From Smittia aterrima (Eukaryota > Arthropoda > Insecta > Diptera > Chironomidae): a DNA stretch of 64,000 bases. The position numbers and the translations under genes are program-made. The stretch's first letter is position 1; each line of letters begins with the position of its first letter. The stretch spans positions 16,244,854 through 16,308,853 of the forward strand of contig CP093830.1 in the NCBI GenBank assembly GCA_033063855.1. The letters are read 5' to 3'. The notes beneath the pieces are model-generated. The model did not search any database, was not told the DNA's origin, and worked only from the letters and a program-made list of their open reading frames with translations. Positions 57,101 through 64,000 of this stretch are shown here, one piece after another.

Positions 57101-57807
57101 AAGCTTGGGCGATTGAGTAAAATTCCATAAGACTTTTTTTTTCTAAGAATCATTGTGAAGTGATAAAAAATCTTAAATTAGATAATAAATAATGTTTCTG
57201 TTAAATCTTTTTTTAGATTCGAGAATGAAAGTCTCACATTAAAGAAACACTTCTCTGTCTATACAATTTTTAATGAAACAAACTTGTTTTAAAAGATTTT
57301 TGTTCAATTAGCATCGACGATTCATCTTGTTGACAAGTTGTAGGTTCCAAATGAGTTGAGAAGCGGATTACTCATTGTACGGTCAATGAATCAATGCTGA
57401 AATATGAACCAAGAACTATAGACTTATTAGTCTTATCATTTATTAGAAATTATTAATGTTTCTCATTAGATGATCCATCAAAATGCCTTTTAAGCACAAA
57501 ATAATTCTCCAGGCTTTAATCTAGACATCAACCAAGGTAATTTGATATCATGCTGTGAACACGCTTCGGTCATTAAGGAAACTAAACTTTAAGTTCAAGA
57601 GCACATAAACGATATCAGTTCAGTGTCTCATGTGTTTTTATTGTTATCATTATGAGCATCACATTTTGAATAAGACAGATCATAAAATACATAAAATATG
57701 GAAATTTAATATATGTCGACATGAAGTGAAGCGTTTTCTTTCTAAACAATGAGCTTTCAATTGTTTGGAATAATGTTTTTTTACTTTCCAACTCTCATAA
57801 AGATTTA
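54135..57807. other. Gene-poor region downstream of the protease
   Basis: No gene supported. Holds block C copy 2 (54981-55150), a CT-rich tract (54378-54392) and a TCTC tract (~55443-55457). The ORF at 55731-55952 lacks any recognised feature. Confidence 0.45.
54981..55150. repeat. Duplicated non-coding block C, copy 2
   Basis: Matches 47981-48155 in the same orientation 7.0 kb away: GAGCAATCGGGTTGGGCAGC, AGCAATTATCGGGACGATGG, and CAATTATCTATGCTAA at 55090-55105, then GGATTATGTTAC and TGATGCTGATCCATCA. Confidence 0.8.
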
Positions 57808-60800
57808 TCAAACATTAACATCGTCGATTTTACTATGTCCATTTCCATTATCTTGCGTTAGCAACTGTCCCTCATTTGCACTGCCTTTCGAGCGACGATA
57901 ATAATTACTTGAATTGCTGGAGCCCCTTTGTGGAATTTGGTTCAAAGGAATTGTATTTGTATGGTTGGTGAAATTCATTTTGTACTTTTGAGCGCGCTCG
58001 GTACACATTCCAAACTTTGAGAGCAACAGAAATAGATCCTTCCGGAACTGAGCAGTTAGAATGGCATACAGATAGGGATTTGCACAAGAATTTATTGGAT
58101 AGAAGAACACTAAGAGGATTTTTGACTCGGGAACATCGATAAGAGGAAATCCAGCAAGAGCTGTCAATCCAAAAAATGCAATTGGCGCCCAACAAGCAAA
58201 GTTTGTAAAAACCTGTCACGGAAGAAGAACTCATTGTTAACGTTTTTATTGACATCCCTAAGTCAATCCACTTACGAGAAGTGCCATTTTCTTTGCCACC
58301 GTCATCTCGCCACTTGTAGTGCTTCGTGTTCTCGTTTCAGTTCCGAGTGAAAAGTAAATTTGCGCGTAGCATATTACGACGATAAAAAAACCAAGTCCAT
58401 TGACGGCGAGAACCGTGATGAGATACATTACATCGAGTGAATCTAACGCCTCCATTGGCAGACAGATGCTAAACGTAAACGAGAGAGCGAAGTGTAATAA
58501 ACTTCATTGAAAGCAATGAAATAAAAAATCCTTTCTATCTACCTTGTCGATGAGTAATTGCTGATACCGAACAATGGCATTGCAGCCATAAAAACAGAAT
58601 AGATCCAGCCACATACCATGATGACGATTGCAGTGCGGAACTTTAAACGTTTATTTAGATAGATGGCATGAGTGATGGCGAACCAACGTTCTACGGTTAT
58701 GATTGTGAGTGTAAAAATAGATAAATGTCCAGCGAAGACGGTTAGGAATCCCGCTGTTTTACAACCAATTCCTTCGTAAGATAAATAAGTCAATTGATAA
58801 GATGTGGAGTAAGTCAATTAGGAGCTCACCGTATTGCCAGTCAAATGCAAAGTTAAAGTATTCACCCATTGAATGTAAATCGATGGATGCTATAAAAAGC
58901 AAGTAAAGCCCCATCGAGAAATCAGCAAGAGCTAGATTACACATTAAAAACTTTGCTACAGTTAGCTCTGAGCGGTTCGAGAATAAAATGACGAGTACGC
59001 AAACATTTCCGCCCAAGGTCAGGGCCACAACAAACCAAACGCTAACTCTCAGCCATTGCGTCCCCATCACATCTTCGCAAGGATTTAATTCATCAGGAGC
59101 TGGAAAGCACTTTACGTTCTTTATCCTAAAGAAGTAGCAATAGAAAATATGTCAAAAGTGAAGTACACTTAACGCTTAATTTTACTCACGTCAGTGTCAG
59201 ATTTCCACAAATGGCTTCGAGGTAATCGTTAGGAGCGCTTGCGGGAGGATGGAAGAATCCTTCTTCGAAAATTGAATCGTCTATTTCATCATTTGGATCC
59301 TCAAAACGATGTTCGACTGTTGAAATTCCAGTCAGTGTATCGTTTTCCGGAGAATCATTGGAACGAACCCAACGAATCACTGTTCGTCGTTCTCGGACTA
59401 AAGCAGCTTTTTCTCCAATGTTCTCGAAATTATCGTTCAATATCAATCCTCCAGTGGTAGCTTGTGAATACCCTTTGGCCTTACACTCATATTTGAACTT
59501 TTCAATGAGCTCTAATTGCTGTACATGACGCATGGGATCATGACGCTGGGGAAACTTGAAGGCGCAGCAGTGGAAGGAGTGAGTTAGCCAGGCCTTCTCT
59601 AAGTTCTGTGAATTTTTTTAAAAGAGAAAGAATTTTTATTAATTTAGGAGTGTTACAGAAAGCTTTTTACGGTAATGAGCTTTTTGTAGCTCTCAGAACA
59701 AAAGGAATTTTTAATAAACGATGAGAACGGTATGACCTTACTTTGAAATTGTAAACGCTTGGAATTTGTTTGAGCGATTGAGTATTTTGTATTCGTAGCT
59801 CTTCAAGCTTATCCAAGCCAATTGATGGTAAAGACTCAATGGCTGTGCTTGATAAATCACTGATAAGGAAAGTTTATGAGTTAAATGATTTATCGCAAAA
59901 TCACTTTATATATTCTCACAGCTCTCGAATGTTTGCGATGCCCAGAAATGTTAGCTCATGCAATTTCCGTAGCTTCGAGTTTCCTTTTAAGCTCCTGCAA
60001 TGAACAGTCGAAAATTAATTTATTCAAAATAATTGAGAAGTCACTTACAGTTTCCCAATTTCGGATCCATTAAAACAGCTTTTATGAAGCGTGGTCAAAA
60101 TGTTGTTGTCAAGAATTCTGAAACAACAACTGAGTTTTCGATGAAAACATTAAAGTTACTTTACTCACAATTGTTCTGTCTTAATGCGAACAGAATTTTC
60201 CAGTATCTCGCTGATCATGTTTCCCTCGAAATCTCTGTGGAAAAGAATCATAAATCTTTTTATTAATTAGACAAGAGCGAGCACATTGCACTGGTTTCCA
60301 GTGAAACTAAAAGGGGTCAGCAGTGAAATTTCAATTTAATTAATTGAACTAACATTGAATTAGCACCAATTAACATCAATTCCCCCGAACACACCAAGAT
60401 AAAACTCACAACTGTAATAAGATGCCAGCAGAAAGGAGATTCATGTCAGGAATTTCTCTCAAACCGCAATTGATGATTCTCCTGAAATATTTTCAATTCA
60501 AATAATATCAATAATAATAAAATGGAAATCCCGGGAGATTTAAAAATGCTCACAAGGTTTTGAAGGAATGCGAGATGTGCCGAAAGGTTTCCGATGAAAT
60601 ATACTGCAGCTTCGGAGCATGCGAGATGTAGCTAGAACGAGCCATAACGAATCAACTCATGAATAAATAAAATGTCTGTAAACTTACATCGTCCGCAAAT
60701 GTATAATATCTTTGAACGCTCCAGCATCTATCTGATAAAAATCATTGAGATTTGTTAAAAATCTGCAACGGAATGAAGGCTCGGTTAGTTACATATTTTA

Positions 60801-61267
60801 TCAGACCAAGTGACGCCTCAATTTACTAAAACTTACAAGTCTCTTAATGTAGATGAATACTTTCTCAGTCCAGTTTCTCGTAATACTTTTAGCTTTGCAT
60901 TAGCAATCGACAGTCTTGTGATATCTGGTAAACTTTGAGGGATTTTCGTAAGTTTGGGACCTTCGCAATGACATTCCGACTCGTTCTCACTATCTTCAAT
61001 GTCGTTTGAGTAATGACACCACCAAGGCAGATCCAAAAGTGAATCGGTAGTGTTAGCTCCCGTTGTGCTCTGTGTTGCACTCATCAATGGATGCAGAAGT
61101 GTAGAGTTCTCATTAAAATGCTTCACAGCATCAAATGTATTGCCATTAAGACATTTCGACAAGGATATCAGTTTCAGAATAACGAAAAGCGAAACAAAGT
61201 AAAAGCTCGGCAATTTCATGAATGAAGCTTTGAATCTGCAATGTTCGTTCAACGTTTTCCTTTTCAT
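57808..61267 (-). CDS. Lgr1: Leucine-rich-repeat glycoprotein-hormone-type receptor Lgr1
   Basis: Twelve exons sum exactly in frame to 814 aa: 61267-60837, 60762-60688, 60481-60410, 60234-60169, 60117-60049, 59994-59920, 59859-59742, 59605-59190, 59125-58830, 58771-58543, 58468-58276, 58212-57808. Type-A LGR; in flies LGR1 is the receptor for the GPA2/GPB5 hormone (thyrostimulin). A hydrophobic leader (MKLPSFYFVSLFVILKLI) precedes Cys-rich CHCEGPKLTKIPQSLPD, then six small LRR exons of ~24 codons each (for example ILDNNILTTLHKSCF, DLSSTAIESLPSIG), the hinge with SFHCCAF and PDELNPCEDVMGT, and seven helices with TVERWFAI at TM3 and SCANPYLYAI at TM7. The LRR exon architecture matches vertebrate FSHR/TSHR. 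The cytoplasmic tail is ~80 residues. Either Met1 (61267) or Met17 (61219) could start translation. Confidence 0.95.
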
Positions 61268-64000
61268 TGTGACGGCGATGGATCCTTTTCACATTTTGAT
61301 GTGTTCGATGAATTCTACCGAGGGCAAAACTAATTAAAATCAAGTTAACTGCGTGGCTCGGAGCTTCGTTGTTATGCAACTAACAGAAACGTGTATCGCA
61401 GTGAAGCAAGAAGGTCTAATTATTAAGACAAATATTTAGACGAACTTTGAGTTAATTATCGAGGCGACGAATATGTTTGATTGATTGGTGAATGATACAA
61501 ATGATTAGGCAAATACAATAAAACAAACAGTCGCGTAAAGTGCCCTTGAGAATAAGATTGTATCAAAAATATTTCTTGATCGACTTCTAAGATGACGTGT
61601 TAAGTGCTAACCGGACAATTCAACAGGGATTCTAATTTTAGGTTGTTTGTGGCGTGTCAAAGTTGTTCCGAATCATTTGAAATTGATTTTAAACAATAAA
61701 GTCGCTCGAATGTCGAAGTGCGTCGTGATTTGCTTGTGACTAACAATAATTAAAGACTCATCAACTGCGCTTAATTCAAACCGACGTTTAATCCGCTGAT
61801 GTCACTTTCGAGATTTTTCACGACCGGCTTCACACAATAAATTCTTGCAACTTGCGGAGCTTACTTCGTCATGCGACCAATTTCTGGAATGGAAAAATCC
61901 AGAGATCCGTCTTGTCAACAAAGCTATTTTTGAAAAGGATCGCTTCGTATATCTCAGAAAGTCTTGGAATCTCCGAGGAAATTCGAAGTGAAATAAATTC
62001 CCATTAAAGAATTTAAAAGAAGAATCAAATTCAATTACAGAAGTTTGATGATAGATTTAAAATGAATTAGAATTTTTCGTCTTCTGAAAATAAAAATAAA
62101 GAAGAGACCGAAAGTGCTCATGACACAAGATAACTTGAAAATCCATTTCTTTGTTTAAGGATACTCAAAGGAAATTCTTTCTTATCAACACAGAGTCTGC
62201 CATAATCAACCGCCCGTAAAGTTGATGCTTCCGCTTTAAACATAAATCGTTCAACTTAAAGTTTGCATAAACAAATGAAAGAGAGAAAAACTTGAGGAAT
62301 TCGTTTTTTGGTAAATAGTGGCCGCCCACGAGTAATTTGGAGTTTTTTAAATTGAGACTAAGTGAAAAATATTTTTGATTTGATTGAGAAGTCTTTGATA
62401 CTTTGTGTGAACACGAAGATACTAGAAAAATACTTCTTAGTGATTTCTTGCAGCGACAAATTCTTCAGCAAATGAAAACTCTTCGAGTAGGCAAATGGAA
62501 AACCTGATATTTACCGTGAGCAAGGCAGATTATTCAATTCGAGTTCAATTAGCACGTTGTGCCAAAAATAACCGATGTTCAATATATTGGAAGAATCGTT
62601 CGGTTTCACTCAAAAATTACAAATTCTATCGCGAGGCCAAAATAATTTTCATCCGGAAAATATATCAGGAAGGTTTTAATGTATGCAACCACATTGTCGA
62701 GCGAGTCATTCATATCATCAAACACATTTACATTAATTAACTCAAACATTTCTTGAAATTTTCTATTTTGTTGAGTTAATTTCAATCGTTTGTTACGATA
62801 GGTCGCGGATTGATTTTCACTGAAAACAAACAAACTCGCTCACCAGACATTTTTCAATGGCAGGTCGACTTCGGTTTTGTTATCACTTAATTATTTCACT
62901 CTTTGAAGCTCAACAAGCTTTCTATTCAGTAAATCAAACACCGGCTGGCGTACATTAACATAAAATTCCGGATTATTTTTGGATTTACGCAATAAAACCG
63001 CAGGCAATGTGCTTTAATCACATTCATTTAAAAAGTCGTTCACTTCGGTCAGTTCACGTTTATTCTTTTAATGAGAATGCCTTCGCAAGGAGTCGCATTC
63101 AGAACGTGTAAATATTTTTTCTCACACTTATTTCTTTCCTAAATTTTCGTGACAAAAAGTAATTCACACTCTTTTACATGTTCACATCAATCAATCAATT
63201 GCTCGCAAAAATGTTTTCAGCCGTACGAACGATACGACGTTTCGGAATCAACTGACAACGAAAAGATTCTCAATTTTTCTCCATCATAGAGAATTTATCA
63301 TCATCGAGAAAGATCGTCGCTTGTAAACAAACCGTTTTCGCCAAGAGAAGAAAATGTTTGGCGCGCGCGAGTGATTCGGAGGAGCATCGTCGTCATTGCG
63401 AGTGCAAGAGAGAAATTGAAAAGCCGAGAGAGGAAAAACAAAAGGAAAATTCCACCTGTTGACTTAATCGAATTGAGGCGTGATGACAATTTAATTCTGT
63501 TCCTAGTCATTCACCAGACAAAGTTCATAAAAAAGCCTCTAATCAAACCTTCAAATAGAATTTATAAAAAGGAATGTTGCGAAGAAAAAAATCTTCACTA
63601 AAGGTTTATCTGTTGACAGGTGTGAGAGCTTCTGCAGCCAATTACCTTTGTTACGCATTTATCCGATTAATTGTTTACAAAACAAGTCGTCAAAGTTAAT
63701 TACAAGCAAGCACAGGCGGATAATTTATTTCTCGAGATTCGGTTGAAAGGAAAGCAATTAATTCAAGTCAGTGGAGAAGAAACTTTTACTCTTGCTCTCG
63801 GCCTCTTGAATAAATAACGAAAGACGAGTGCCACCATGTAAAAGGGTTGCGATAGGCTCGAACGTAGAATGGATTGCAATTTGAGTCCTTTATTGCATTA
63901 GAGCCTTCCGAGAATATCCGGCGGATGTTCAAGCAATGTCACTCAACTCAACTCACTATCAGGAAACTTTAATACGTCCAATAAAAGAAACTTTGATACT
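61268..64000. other. Upstream of Lgr1, no gene seen
   Basis: No coding sequence supported. 63300-63430 is richer in CpG and GA repeats (GGCGCGCGCGAGTG) and may be a promoter or 5' UTR of an unseen neighbour. The ORFs at 62495 and 63371 have no recognised content. Confidence 0.4.

Noticed and set aside
47031..57807. tRNA or microRNA genes in the gene-poor region
   Set aside because: No A/B box with cloverleaf potential was found by eye and no microRNA-like hairpin was identified; folding software would be needed to exclude them.
1..64000. CRISPR arrays, prokaryotic operons or integrated prophage
   Set aside because: Spliced insect genes occur throughout; the repeats are tandem minisatellites or TE ends without spacer structure.

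Overview
The window reads as insect nuclear DNA, probably a nematoceran fly. It is AT-rich, with many 50-75 nt introns (GTRAGT donors, T-rich acceptors) and an insect gene set: an odorant receptor, a hugin/pyrokinin-type neuropeptide precursor whose FXPRL layout looks mosquito-like, a fatty acyl-CoA reductase, a single-copy Asunder and an Lgr1-type glycoprotein-hormone receptor. A chironomid or related midge is plausible, but that is inference. Exon joins were made by hand from splice signals and reading phase. For every gene called intact the summed exon length is a multiple of three.

Layout. 1-7.6 kb is a repeat graveyard: a ~130 bp tandem array, a decayed Ty3/gypsy-like retroelement (CCHC knuckle, reverse-transcriptase fragments), a TA-flanked foldback MITE and inverted copies of a dispersed repeat. 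An odorant receptor (7.6-9.0 kb, minus) has an AT-rich element with terminal inverted repeats just upstream of its ATG. RMDN1-like follows (10.6-11.4 kb). A broken gamma-glutamyl transpeptidase locus (11.9-14.8 kb) carries a partial duplication, a transposase-like remnant, a nested repeat insertion and two near-identical MITEs. Then come SPAG1-like, hugin/pyrokinin and IFT81 (15.0-22.9 kb). IFT81 hosts an intact 701-codon transposase-derived ORF in its large third intron. 23-27 kb holds asunder/INTS13 (minus), divergent from a SMUG1-ADAT2 pair whose stop and start codons overlap as ATGA. 27-33 kb is a minus-strand lipid/xenobiotic group: P450, SDR and fatty acyl-CoA reductase. An unrecognised Ser/Lys-rich protein of about 1,065 aa occupies 34.4-38.4 kb (minus). 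A ~1.6 kb repeat element with two internal minisatellites lies at 39.9-41.5 kb, then EFR3/rolling blackout (44.3-47.0 kb). 47-57.8 kb is gene-poor apart from one chymotrypsin-like protease with a one-base frame break, and it holds several duplicated non-coding blocks. Lgr1 (57.8-61.3 kb, minus) is the last gene. 61.3-64 kb shows no gene.

Functional themes. SPAG1 and IFT81, both ciliary assembly factors, lie 2.5 kb apart with a neuropeptide gene between them. SMUG1 and ADAT2 appear to share a transcript. No tRNA, rRNA or CRISPR array was recognised.
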